This document shows, piece by piece, positions 1 through 8,257 of a stretch of DNA of 64,000 nucleotides (positions are counted from its first letter, which is position 1; every line of letters begins with the position of its first letter). The stretch is taken from positions 372,001 through 436,000 of the forward strand of contig NZ_JALMDK010000001.1 of assembly GCF_023094165.1 (NCBI RefSeq). The letters run 5' to 3'. The notes under the pieces are model-generated. The model was not told where the DNA came from, searched no databases, and saw only the letters and a list, made by a program, of their open reading frames with translations. The translations under genes were made by a program, and so were the position numbers. The stretch comes from Crossiella sp. S99.2. GTDB lineage: Bacteria; Actinomycetota; Actinomycetes; Mycobacteriales; Pseudonocardiaceae.

Positions 1-852
1 GCGCCCGTCCTCTTCCCGGTACGCGACGGCGTTGCGGCCGGACTGCTTGGCCACGTAGAGCAAGCTGTCCGCGCGCAGCAGCTGTTCCTTCGGGTCGGTC
101 GCGGGCGTGTGCGCAGGTGAGCCGGTCAGCTCGTGCGCCAGCCCGATACTCACCGTGACCCGGAGATCCGGGGCCAGCTGGGTCCACGGGTACCGCTCGA
201 CGCGCGCACGTGCCGCTTCACAGACGGCGACCGCGGTCCCGGTGTCGATTCCCGGCACCACCAGCACGAATTCCTCGCCGCCGTAGCGGGCGCAGAAGGC
301 GCCCTCGGGCAGCCCGTCCTGCAGCAGTTCCACCACGCGTTGCAGCACCCGGTCGCCGATGAGGTGGCCGAAGGTGTCGTTGACCTGTTTGAAGAAGTCC
401 AGGTCGACCAGGGCCACGGCCAGCCCGCCCTGCCGGTCCGCCTCACCGAGCAGACCCAGCAGCCGCTGGTCCAGGTAACGCCGGTTGTAGCTGGCGGTGA
501 GGCTGTCCCGCAGGCTCTGCTCGCGCGCCTCGGCGTGCTCACGACGCAGCCGGTCCACCTCGCGGCGCAGCTGTTCGGGCACCTGCGGCGGGTTGGTCTG
601 TTCGGAGGAGAGCAGGTCCAGCGCGGACCGCAGGTGCTGGTAGGCCTGCCGCCACTGCCCCCTGGAGGCGAACAGCGCGGCGATCGACTCGTGTAACTGC
701 ACCAGCCCGGAGTTGGCGGGCGGCGTGGCAGGCGGGCCCGGATGACCGGCGGCGGTGGCGGGCGAGCGCGGCGGGGTGGGCGCGGAGCAGACCGGCCGCG
801 CGCCATCGCGGAGCGGATCAGACTCGGCGATGTCAGGTCGCAGTACGGTCAC
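1..852 (-). CDS. GGDEF diguanylate cyclase, C-terminus beyond the window
   Basis: The protein should make cyclic di-GMP from two GTP. The active-site loop reads RYGGEEF (bases about 265-285), preceded by the substrate-binding stretch DLDFFKQVNDTFGH. The allosteric I-site (RxxD five residues before GGEEF) is absent: the equivalent residues are PEGA, so product inhibition at that site is unlikely. The first ~100 residues hold one TPR-like helical pair and a charged, probably coiled-coil stretch (EQLRREVDRLRREHAEAREQ). No membrane segment is seen, so the protein is probably cytosolic. The GTG at 852 is chosen because GGAGG lies 8 bases upstream; an in-frame GTG at 861 overlaps that site. The frame is still open at base 1, just past the usual end of the GGDEF fold. 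Bases 853-1104 upstream hold no gene I can see. Confidence 0.9.
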   Translation of the reverse strand, partial: MTVLRPDIAESDPLRDGARPVCSAPTPPRSPATAAGHPGPPATPPANSGLVQLHESIAALFASRGQWRQAYQHLRSALDLLSSEQTNPPQVPEQLRREVDRLRREHAEAREQSLRDSLTASYNRRYLDQRLLGLLGEADRQGGLAVALVDLDFFKQVNDTFGHLIGDRVLQRVVELLQDGLPEGAFCARYGGEEFVLVVPGIDTGTAVAVCEAARARVERYPWTQLAPDLRVTVSIGLAHELTGSPAHTPATDPKEQLLRADSLLYVAKQSGRNAVAYREEDGR

Positions 853-1104
853 CGCGTTCACCTCCCTACCACGGTGGTGTCGTCGGCTACGGCGGCACGC
901 TTGAGCCACTGAACCGGGCTGGTGGCGCATTTCACTTAACTGGTTGACCGTGAACTGCTCCGACCCGGTGACTCAGCGTGATCCACCACGCTCTTGGTTG
1001 TGTACCCGGAAATGGCGGGGCGTCCCAAGCTGTTCGGCCATAGCCCACCCACTTGGCCCAGCAGGAAACTGCCGGTAGCCCAAGGTGTGTGGGCCCGGTC
1101 ACGC

Positions 1105-1551
1105 TCAGCGTGGGCAGGGGGCGAATCCGTAGGCCGTCCCGTCCAGGACGACCACGTGCTGTGACCCGATCTGGACCCCGACCGTCGTGCCATCCCGTTT
1201 CGCGGTCACCGAGACCGCCACCACGTACACCCGCCCCCGCGGCACGCCGCCCCGGCCCGCCGCCCAGTCCGGGTCCGGCCGCAGCGTGGACAGCGCGGGT
1301 TCCACGGCCAGCACCAGGTCGCCGAGGTCGCAGGCGCCGGTGCGGAAATCGGGGTGCTGGGTGCGCTGCAGGAACGCCCGCTGTGGCCCCGCCCCACCGC
1401 GTGCCGCGGCCAGCCCGTCACTGAAGTAACCACCGACCAGCCCGGCGTCCACCGCCTCCTCGGGCGCGGCCTCCGGTGTCCCGGCCACCCCGACCGCGCA
1501 GCCCGCGGTGAGCAGCGCGCACAGCAACGCAGCGGCCTGCCGCACGCTCAC
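1105..1551 (-). CDS. Small exported lipoprotein
   Basis: A 148-residue protein beginning VSVRQAAALLCALLTAGC: a short hydrophobic signal ending in a lipobox (LTAGC), so it should be lipid-anchored on the outer face of the membrane. The mature part has cysteines in RTGACDLGD and near the C-terminus (FAPCPR), which could form a disulfide. It matches no family I recognise. The GTG start overlaps the dusB stop (GTGA), so the two genes are probably translationally coupled and cotranscribed. Function unknown. Confidence 0.75.
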   Translation of the reverse strand: MSVRQAAALLCALLTAGCAVGVAGTPEAAPEEAVDAGLVGGYFSDGLAAARGGAGPQRAFLQRTQHPDFRTGACDLGDLVLAVEPALSTLRPDPDWAAGRGGVPRGRVYVVAVSVTAKRDGTTVGVQIGSQHVVVLDGTAYGFAPCPR

Positions 1552-2720
1552 CCGCCGGAGTGCATCAGCTCCGCGCCGACCGGGACCGAGGCGTCCTCCG
1601 GATCGTCCAGCCACCCGTGCGGCAGCGTGACCTTGGCCGGCGAGCCCTGGCGTCCGCGCGGCCCCTCCGCGTCCTCCGGGAACGGCACCTCGTGCGGCAG
1701 CTCGGCGAGCAGATCCTCCAGCTCGGCCAGGCTGGACACCATCGCGAAACTGCGTCGCAGGTCGCCGCCCACCGGGAAGCCACGCAGATACCAGGCCATG
1801 TGTTTGCGCAGGTCCCGGATGCCCTTGTCGGCCCCGAGGTGGTCGATGAGCAGCTCGGCGTGCTGGTGCAGCACCGCGGCCACCCCGCCCAGCGAGGGCC
1901 CTGGCGGCACCGGCTGCCCGGCGAAGGCCGCGGCCAGGTCCCGGAACAGCCACGGCCTGCCCAGGCAACCGCGCCCGACCACGATCCCGTCGCAGCCGGT
2001 CTCGGCCATCATCCGCAGCGCGTCGTCAGCGGAGAAGATGTCCCCGTTGCCGAGCACCGGGATCGTGGTCACCGCCTCCTTGAGCCGCGCGATCGCCGAC
2101 CAGTCGGCCTGCCCGGAGTACCGCTGCGCCGCGGTGCGGCCGTGCAGCGCGACCCAGGCCGCGCCCTCCGCCTCGGCGATCCGCCCGGCGTCCAGGTAGG
2201 TCAGGTGCTCCTCGTCGATCCCGATCCGGAACTTCACCGTCACCGGGATGCCCGCGGGTTCGGCTTCCCGCACCGCCGCCCGCACGATGTCGCCGAAGAG
2301 CCGCCGCTTGTACGGCAGCGCGGCCCCACCGCCCTTGCGGGTCACCTTGGGCACCGGGCAGCCGAAGTTCATGTCGATGTGATCGGCCAGGTTCTCGTCC
2401 ACGATCATCCGGACGGCCTTGGCCATGTTCACCGGGTCCACGCCGTAGAGCTGCAACGACCGCGGGTGCTCGTCGGCACTGAAGGTGATCATGTGCATGG
2501 TCATCGGATCCCGCTCGACCAGCGCCCGGGTGGTGACCATCTCGCACACGTACAGCCCGGCCCCGTACTGACGGCAGAGCTGCCGGAAGGCCACGTTGGT
2601 GATCCCGGCCATCGGCGCGAGCACCACCGGCGGATCGACCTGGTAGGGGCCGACCCGCAGCGAGGGCGGACGAGCGTTCACTCGTCCATTGTCCGGCATG
2701 TTCGGACTGCCGGGCGCCAT
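1548..2720 (-). CDS. dusB: tRNA-dihydrouridine synthase, DusB type
   Basis: A flavin enzyme that reduces uridines in the tRNA D-loop. The N-terminal FMN-barrel motif APMAGITN is near residue 35. The catalytic cysteine is C121 in NFGCPVPKVTRKGGG, and HGRT and GNGDI phosphate/FMN-binding motifs follow, then the C-terminal helical domain. Length (390 residues) is normal for the family. The chosen ATG overlaps the stop of the upstream gene (TGATG), suggesting coupling. In-frame alternatives are ATG 2699 and GTG 2681, and none has a strong ribosome-binding site. It lies between two small genes on the same strand. Confidence 0.93.
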   Translation of the reverse strand: MAPGSPNMPDNGRVNARPPSLRVGPYQVDPPVVLAPMAGITNVAFRQLCRQYGAGLYVCEMVTTRALVERDPMTMHMITFSADEHPRSLQLYGVDPVNMAKAVRMIVDENLADHIDMNFGCPVPKVTRKGGGAALPYKRRLFGDIVRAAVREAEPAGIPVTVKFRIGIDEEHLTYLDAGRIAEAEGAAWVALHGRTAAQRYSGQADWSAIARLKEAVTTIPVLGNGDIFSADDALRMMAETGCDGIVVGRGCLGRPWLFRDLAAAFAGQPVPPGPSLGGVAAVLHQHAELLIDHLGADKGIRDLRKHMAWYLRGFPVGGDLRRSFAMVSSLAELEDLLAELPHEVPFPEDAEGPRGRQGSPAKVTLPHGWLDDPEDASVPVGAELMHSGG

Positions 2721-3058
2721 CAGGGGCGGCGCGCGAGCAACTCGTGCGCCGCACCGGCCTTGGCCGCCACCTCCGGCCACCGCGGATGGGTGAGGTAGAT
2801 CTCATCCGGGGTGGCTGAGTTGTAGTCCGCGAGCACCGCCAGCAACGGCTGCACGGCGGCCTTGACCGCGGCCGCTTCCGCCTGGTCCCGCAGCAGCTCG
2901 CCCACGCTCTCCGCCGGGTCGAACCGGTCCCACCAGGTGTCGGCGAGCAGCACCTGCACGGTGCCACTGAGATCCGGCCAGCCGTTGACGGTGGCTGGGG
3001 TGAACCCGGCCAGTGCCTCCAACGCGTCCACCACGCTCTGCCTGCGACTCGCGCTCAT
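2720..3058 (-). CDS. Small conserved protein, SCO4402-like
   Basis: A 112-residue soluble acidic protein. The opening (SRRQSVVDALEALAG) and the later pattern of a conserved WW-containing segment, LLRD and IYLTHPRW recall the small actinobacterial SCO4402 family, whose role is not established. There is no signal peptide or membrane segment. It is first in a minus-strand run with dusB and the lipoprotein, overlapping dusB by one base. The family assignment is from memory and only moderately secure. Confidence 0.65.
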   Translation of the reverse strand: MSASRRQSVVDALEALAGFTPATVNGWPDLSGTVQVLLADTWWDRFDPAESVGELLRDQAEAAAVKAAVQPLLAVLADYNSATPDEIYLTHPRWPEVAAKAGAAHELLARRP

Positions 3059-3206
3059 GAATTTGTTTTCGGAACCAGATCAGCTCGATTAAGGGAGTGC
3101 TGCCCAGATCACACCGGCCGCGCGTGATTCTCGGAGTTGCCAGGACAGCGCTCGCCCCCTGCTGGGAACATCACATCTTGGAACCGCTGTGCCAAATGGA
3201 GGACTG

Positions 3207-4304
3207 ATGACCAACGCCCGCCGTATCGGCGCGCTGCTGCTGGCCGCCACCGCGCTGCTGGCCGGGTGCACCAAGGTGGGTGGCGTGGCCGAGGCGGGCG
3301 ACCCGGTCGAGGGTTACGACAAGCGTGGCTCCGCGGCGCGCAAGGTCCCCTCGCCCGGTGGCGAGCTGGTGTCCCTGCTCAACCCGGAGCCGACCGGTCA
3401 GCTGCTCTGCGGCGCGCTGTCCGCGGCGGACTGGTCCACGGTGCTGGGCGGGCCGGTGCAGAGCCGGTGGTCGCAGCGGGGTGGCTGCCTGATCGAGGGC
3501 GGGCACCAGAGCGTGTACGCGGCGCTGAGCTGGCAGCAGCCGTGCAAGACGCTGCCCAATCCGCAGCAGGTCGACGTGCAGGGCCGGGCTGCGACCGCGG
3601 TGAGCACCAACTCCGGCGGCGAGGTGCTCTGCGTGCCGTTCAACCACTTCGGCGAGCAGGAACTGGACCAGCAGAAGTACGGCAACAGCGAGGACGCGGT
3701 GCCCAAGGGCACCCTGCACCTGACCGCCACCCCCGGCAACAACCCGCCCAAGGCGGCCCGGCAGGTGCTGCACGAGCTTGCGGGCAGGCTGCTCGTCGAG
3801 CTGACCAAGCCCGGCCCGGCCGCGCCGGCGCCGGGGGAGAAGGGCGCGCTACCGTTCACCCCGTTCCCGCCGCCCGCCGACGGCGCCGTGGTCGACCTGC
3901 CGCACCCGCAGCGCGCCGCCGCGCTGTGCACCGCGGCCACCGACGAGATGTTCCAGACCATCCTGGGCGCGCCGGTGCGCGAGCGGCAGCTCACCTACGG
4001 CGGCGACTGCACGATTTCCGGCGGCGAGCCGTTCAAGGGCGGCGCGCACACGGTGTGGATCCAGATCCTGTCCACCAAGCTGGACGGCGGGCTGTACAAC
4101 GGCACGGCGATCACCGTCGCGGGCCGGCCGGCCAAGGTGGGCAGTGTGCTCAGCGGCACCGGGGTGCTGCTGCGGGACAAGATGGACAACCTGCTCGCGG
4201 TGCGGCTGATGGCACTGGGCGACAACCGCACCGACGAGGCCCGTCGCGGCCTGGAGAAGGCTCTGGCCGAGCAGATCGTGCCGAAGTTGCTGGGTTCGAT
4301 TTAG
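3207..4304 (+). CDS. Exported lipoprotein with duplicated domain
   Basis: A 365-residue protein. The signal (RRIGALLLAATALLAGC) ends in a lipobox, so it is membrane-anchored outside the cell. The mature part contains two similar halves: each has a LCxAxxx start, a GG-D-C or GGC-I segment and a closing basic helix, separated by a proline-rich linker near residue 215. This resembles actinobacterial DUF3558-like surface lipoproteins, without proof. ATG 3207 is preferred because GGAGGA lies 4 bases upstream; an upstream in-frame ATG at 3189 has no such site. It converges on the superoxide-dismutase-like gene with a 4-base overlap. Confidence 0.75.
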   Translation: MTNARRIGALLLAATALLAGCTKVGGVAEAGDPVEGYDKRGSAARKVPSPGGELVSLLNPEPTGQLLCGALSAADWSTVLGGPVQSRWSQRGGCLIEGGHQSVYAALSWQQPCKTLPNPQQVDVQGRAATAVSTNSGGEVLCVPFNHFGEQELDQQKYGNSEDAVPKGTLHLTATPGNNPPKAARQVLHELAGRLLVELTKPGPAAPAPGEKGALPFTPFPPPADGAVVDLPHPQRAAALCTAATDEMFQTILGAPVRERQLTYGGDCTISGGEPFKGGAHTVWIQILSTKLDGGLYNGTAITVAGRPAKVGSVLSGTGVLLRDKMDNLLAVRLMALGDNRTDEARRGLEKALAEQIVPKLLGSI

Positions 4305-4891
4305 AAGTCCACGTTCACGCAGGCCAGCCGCGCTCCGGCGGTACCGGCGTGACCCTGGTGCGTACTGGTCTTCTCGAAGTGGATCACCACGGACTTGGCC
4401 CTGCGCTCGCCGAAGTGCCAGGGCACCACGGTCTTGCTCAGCGCCACGCCGTGCCGGTTGGTGGTGAAGTCCAGCCAGATCTCGTTGGAGGCGTTGGCGT
4501 ACTTGGGATCGACCGAGGGCTGCACCGGGTCGAGCACGCTCTGGTAGTGCGGTCCGGAGTCGGCGGGCGCCGCCCCGCACGGCTTGGTGTGCGCGTGCGC
4601 GCCGTAGGTGCGGCCGGGCACCAGCCCGCGCACCCCGAGCAGCACCAGGGTGCCGCCGCGCCGGACGTGGGTCGCGGCGACCGTCACGCCCGCGCCTACC
4701 GGCACCAGCTTGGGGTCGTGGGTGACGGCCTTGGCGCCCTCGGCATAGGGCGCGAAGCGGCCGACGGTGAGCACGGGAATGGAATCGGTGGAGAGCGAGT
4801 TGACCGGATCGGCGCCTGCGGGCGCCGTGCTGCCGGTGGTCAGCACCAACACTGCCGCGACGCCGGTCGCGGCAAGGGGAAGACGTCGCAT
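4301..4891 (-). CDS. Exported Cu/Zn superoxide dismutase-family protein
   Basis: A 196-residue exported protein: a signal peptide ending near APAGA, then a beta-rich domain. The copper-site-like signature GAHAHTKPCG is near residue 110, and a C-terminal HQGHAGTAGARLACV segment supplies the second conserved region, with C in KPCG and C in ACV likely forming the family disulfide. Spacing of the metal histidines is not canonical (the second HxH appears replaced by PHYQS and NRHGV), so enzymatic activity is uncertain; the family includes non-catalytic secreted members. The ATG has AGGGTGAG upstream. An in-frame GTG lies at 4900. Confidence 0.78.
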   Translation of the reverse strand: MRRLPLAATGVAAVLVLTTGSTAPAGADPVNSLSTDSIPVLTVGRFAPYAEGAKAVTHDPKLVPVGAGVTVAATHVRRGGTLVLLGVRGLVPGRTYGAHAHTKPCGAAPADSGPHYQSVLDPVQPSVDPKYANASNEIWLDFTTNRHGVALSKTVVPWHFGERRAKSVVIHFEKTSTHQGHAGTAGARLACVNVDF

Positions 4892-4969
4892 GGTGCTCAC
4901 CCTGGCACGGTCGGTGAGTTCCGGCAGCGGCAGGCAGCGATGGTATGGCGGGTTGATATGGGGGCAGGA

Positions 4970-5905
4970 ATGCGGGACCGGACCTGGCTGGTGGCGCTGG
5001 CCGCGGCGTTGTGGGGCACGGACGCCCTGCTCCGCAAGCCGCTCGCGCAGGCGCTGCCCTCGGCCACGGTGGTCTTCTGGGAGCACCTGATCGTGGTGGC
5101 CCTGCTGCTGCCCTGGGTGCCGCGCGCACTGCGTGCCTTCGCCGGGCTGAGCTGGCCGCGGCGCGTGGCGGTGCTGGTGATCGGCGTCGGCTCCTCGGCG
5201 GTGGCGACCGCGTTGTTCACCGCCGCCTTCCGCTACGGCGATCCAGTGACCCCGCTGGTGCTGCAGAAGTTCCAGCCGGTGTTCGTGCTGCTGGCTGCCT
5301 TCGCGCTACTCGGCGAACGCCCCCGCGCGCACTACCTGTACTTCGCGGTGCCCGCCCTGCTTGGCGCCTGGCTGCTGAGCTTCCCTGATCCACTGCGGGT
5401 GCAGGTCAGCGCGGCGGTCCCGGCGCTGCTCGCGCTCGGCGCGGCCGCGTTGTGGGCTGGCGGCACCGTGCTCGGCAGGCTGGTCAGCGCCGACCTGCGC
5501 CCGTGGGACGTCACGGTGCTGCGCTTCACCATCGGCCTGCCCGCGACCGCGGTGGTGGTGGCCGGTCAGGGCGCCCCGTTCCTGGTGGACTGGGCGAACG
5601 CGCCCGCCCTGCTGCTGCTCGCGATCGTGCCCGGCCTGCTCGCGCTGAGCCTGTACTACCTGGGCCTGCGCAACACCCCGGCCACCCGAGCCACCCTGGC
5701 CGAACTGGCCTTCCCGGCCACCGCCGCGCTGATCGGCGTCGGCCTGCTCGGCGCGCACCTGTCCGGCACCCAGTGGCTGGGCTTCGGCCTGCTGGTGCTG
5801 GCGGTGACCGCCCTCGGCTGGCGCGAACGCACCGGCCGAGGGAGCACCGTGCGACTCAGCCCAGATCCCGAGCCAGCACGTCCTCATCCGTCTCCCGCCG
5901 GATGA
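4970..5905 (+). CDS. DMT-family (EamA) membrane transporter
   Basis: A 311-residue protein with about ten hydrophobic segments in two repeats, the EamA architecture of drug/metabolite exporters. The N-terminal WGTDALLRKPLAQ and the mid-protein repeat LWAGGTVLGR mark the two repeat starts. Substrate cannot be read from the sequence. ATG 4970 has an AGGA just upstream; ATG 4958 (four codons longer) is an alternative. The 3' end overlaps the convergent lysA by 50 bases. Confidence 0.88.
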   Translation: MRDRTWLVALAAALWGTDALLRKPLAQALPSATVVFWEHLIVVALLLPWVPRALRAFAGLSWPRRVAVLVIGVGSSAVATALFTAAFRYGDPVTPLVLQKFQPVFVLLAAFALLGERPRAHYLYFAVPALLGAWLLSFPDPLRVQVSAAVPALLALGAAALWAGGTVLGRLVSADLRPWDVTVLRFTIGLPATAVVVAGQGAPFLVDWANAPALLLLAIVPGLLALSLYYLGLRNTPATRATLAELAFPATAALIGVGLLGAHLSGTQWLGFGLLVLAVTALGWRERTGRGSTVRLSPDPEPARPHPSPAG

Positions 5906-7196
5906 TCGGCCGGTACCGCCCGTCGGCCACCGCGATCACCGGCGGCCTGCCGACCAGGTTGTAGTTGGACGCCAGCGAGTGGTGGTAGGCGCCCGAGCAG
6001 GGCACCGCCAGCAGGTCGCCGCTGTGGATGTCACCGGGCAGCTGCACGTCCTTGGCGATGATGTCCCCGGCCTCGCAGTGCCGCCCGACCACGGTCACCG
6101 TGCGCGGCGCGGCCTGACTGGCCCGGCCGAACATCCTTACCGCGTAACGGGAACCGTAGAGCGAGGGCCGCAGGTTGTCGCTCATCCCGCCGTCCACCGC
6201 GACAAAGGTCCGCACCCCTGGCACGTCCTTGACCACGACCACCCGGTACAGCGTCACCCCGGCCCGCGCGACCAGTGATCGCCCCGGCTCCACCACCAGC
6301 CGCGGCGCCGGCAGCCCGTGCGCCGAGCACTCGTAGTTCACCGCGCACCGGATCCGCGCCGCGAAGCCCTGGAGGTCGAACTCGTCCTCGCCCGGCAGGT
6401 AGGCCACCGCGTGCCCACCGCCGATGTTCAACTGCGGCAACACCATCCCGTGCTCATCCCGGATCGCCGCCAGCAAGGCGACCATCCGCCGCGCCGCCAG
6501 CTCGAACCCGGCCACCCGCCCGATCTGCGAGCCGATGTGGCAGTGCAACCCGGCCAGGTGCAGGTTCGGCTGCCCGAGCACCCGCCGCACCGCCTCCGCC
6601 GCGGCCCCACTGGCCAGCGAGAACCCGAACTTCTGGTCCTCCACCCCAGTGGCGATCGCCTTGTGCGTGTGCCCGTCGACGCCCGGCGTCACCCGCACCA
6701 GCACCTGCTGCGGATACCGCGCCAGCGCACCCAGCTGCTCGATCTCGTCAAAGGAGTCGAGCACCACCCGCCCAACCCCGTACCCCACCGCCGCCTTCAG
6801 ATCCTCCGGCGTCTTGGCGTTGCCGTGCAGGATGATCCGCTCCGCCGGGAAGTCCACGGCCCGCGCCACGGCGAGTTCCCCCGCCGAGCACACGTCCAGC
6901 GAAAGCCCCTCCTCCCGCACCCACCGCGCCACGGCCTTGGTGAGCAGCGCCTTGCTCGCGTAGGCGATCTCCATGTCCGGCAGCGCGGCCCGATAGTCCC
7001 GGCACCGCCCCCGCACCTGGGCCTCATCCAGCACATAGGACGGGGTTCCGAAGTCAGCCGCGACCCGCCGCAGCGACACACCCCCCACCACCAGGTCGTT
7101 GTCCGGCCCCAGTTCGGTACCCGCAGGCCAGATCCCCGGCTCCAGGTGCGAGCGCAGCGAACGGTGCAGCGACGGTATGAGGTACTCCAGAGTCAC
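5856..7196 (-). CDS. lysA: Diaminopimelate decarboxylase
   Basis: Catalyses the last step of lysine synthesis, meso-diaminopimelate to L-lysine, using PLP. The PLP lysine is K82 in IAYASKALL. HCHIGSQ, NIGGGHAV, VEPGRSLV and the C-terminal CSGAYHHSLASNYN (substrate/PLP contacts) are all present and in family order. Length is 446 residues from GTG 7196, which has GGAGG five bases upstream; an in-frame TTG at 7238 would add 14 residues but lacks such a site. The gene stands alone here, not with hom/thrC. Bases 7197-7403 separate it from a divergent MarR gene. Confidence 0.96.
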   Translation of the reverse strand: MTLEYLIPSLHRSLRSHLEPGIWPAGTELGPDNDLVVGGVSLRRVAADFGTPSYVLDEAQVRGRCRDYRAALPDMEIAYASKALLTKAVARWVREEGLSLDVCSAGELAVARAVDFPAERIILHGNAKTPEDLKAAVGYGVGRVVLDSFDEIEQLGALARYPQQVLVRVTPGVDGHTHKAIATGVEDQKFGFSLASGAAAEAVRRVLGQPNLHLAGLHCHIGSQIGRVAGFELAARRMVALLAAIRDEHGMVLPQLNIGGGHAVAYLPGEDEFDLQGFAARIRCAVNYECSAHGLPAPRLVVEPGRSLVARAGVTLYRVVVVKDVPGVRTFVAVDGGMSDNLRPSLYGSRYAVRMFGRASQAAPRTVTVVGRHCEAGDIIAKDVQLPGDIHSGDLLAVPCSGAYHHSLASNYNLVGRPPVIAVADGRYRPIIRRETDEDVLARDLG

Positions 7197-7403
7197 GACG
7201 GCCTCCGCGGGCACTGTCACGGGCACGTTGCCCGCCAATGACGAGAAAACGCCGCCCAGCCCCCGCCGTCAGCCGTCCCTACGCGCCCCTGACGCCCCGC
7301 CCAGCCACGTTTCCGCAACCCTGACGCGCCAGGTGGCCCCCACCACACCGCACTAGCTTCACATCTTCCTGAAACAGCTAAACTAAACCGGCAGGTCAAG
7401 GGG

Positions 7404-7907
7404 GTGACGGAGAGGATGGCGTACATGACCGGTCCCACCCCGCCCGCCAGGGACGAGGCAGCAGTGGCCCGCTTCGTGGAACGCTTCGCCCTGGTCCTCA
7501 CCGACGCGGGCTGGCCCCGCATGCCATCCCGGATCTTCGCCAGCCTGCTCGCCAGCGACGACGGCACCCGCACCGCCGCCGACCTGGCCACCCACCTGCA
7601 GATCAGCCCCGCCGCCGTCAGCGGAGGCGTCCGCTACCTGACCGACATCGGCCTGGCCACCAAGGAACGCTCCCCCGGCGCCCGCCGAGACCACTACCGA
7701 GTCCGCGACGACCTGTGGTTCGAGTCCCTGATGCGCCGCGAACAGCAGATCTCCCGCTGGGTCCAAAGCGTCAAGGAAGGCATCCAGGCCGTCGGCCCCA
7801 CCACCCCCGCAGGCCACCGCCTGGAACTCACCAGGGACTTCTTCGAGTTCCTGCAAACCGAACTCCCCACCCTGCTGGCCAACTGGCAACGCCCCAGCCC
7901 CCCGTGA
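7404..7907 (+). CDS. MarR/GbsR-type winged-helix regulator
   Basis: A 167-residue DNA-binding protein. The winged-helix core lies at residues 50-100: TAADLATHLQISPAAVSGGV is the recognition region, followed by the wing (KERSPGARRDHYRV). The C-terminal helices probably form the dimer interface. This version of the family usually controls a neighbouring transporter or stress gene, but no obvious target is adjacent other than the divergent lysA. GTG 7404 follows AAGGGG; ATG 7416 and ATG 7425 are alternative starts. Confidence 0.85.
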   Translation: MTERMAYMTGPTPPARDEAAVARFVERFALVLTDAGWPRMPSRIFASLLASDDGTRTAADLATHLQISPAAVSGGVRYLTDIGLATKERSPGARRDHYRVRDDLWFESLMRREQQISRWVQSVKEGIQAVGPTTPAGHRLELTRDFFEFLQTELPTLLANWQRPSPP

Positions 7908-7954
7908 CCGTAACCACGACGCACGCCCCAGCCCGGTATCGGTAGAGTGTCCCC

Positions 7955-8030
7955 GGGCCGCTAGCTCAACTGGCAGAGCAGCGGACTTTTAATCCGCGGG
8001 TTGTGGGTTCGAGTCCCACGCGGCCCACCA
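7955..8030 (+). tRNA. tRNA-Lys(UUU), CCA encoded
   Basis: A 76-base cloverleaf: acceptor GGGCCGC pairs with GCGGCCC and is followed by ACCA. The anticodon stem GCGGA/TCCGC encloses the loop CTTTTAA with anticodon TTT (7988-7990). The T-arm is GTGGG-TTCGAGT-CCCAC. All arms pair. A hairpin terminator follows directly. DNA downstream is visibly less GC-rich and encodes a restriction-modification system, so this tRNA may be the left edge of an inserted segment. Confidence 0.97.
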
Positions 8031-8060
8031 AACCCCCAGGTCGTTGGCCTGGGGGTTTTG
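8031..8060 (+). terminator. Rho-independent terminator of tRNA-Lys
   Basis: AACCCCCAGG (8031-8040) pairs with CCTGGGGGTT (8048-8057) across a 7-base loop and is followed by TT, one base beyond the encoded CCA. The stem with a short T run is typical of actinobacterial tRNA terminators. Confidence 0.85.
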
Positions 8061-8257
8061 CGTGCCGGGACCCCGACCGGGAGTTGGCAAGACAGCCGTC
8101 CTGGTGAGTCTGAGCCGACGGCGGATCGCTGAACCCCGGAGCCCGCGTGCCCCGTCGCCCTGTCCCGGGGCATCCACCACTCCGGCGCTGGGTCGTGGTC
8201 GGTTCCGGTGTGCGGGCCGGCATGGGACGATCCCCGCCAGACTGGAGGGAAGACTGG

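Noticed and set aside
853..1104. Imperfect inverted repeat CCCAC...CTTGG / CCAAGG...GTGGG near 1045-1093
   Set aside because: Several mismatches and a long loop; not convincing as a terminator or RNA element.
936..1193. 85-codon frame between the GGDEF and lipoprotein genes
   Set aside because: Overlaps the lipoprotein 3' end in another frame, Ser/Arg-rich with no features.
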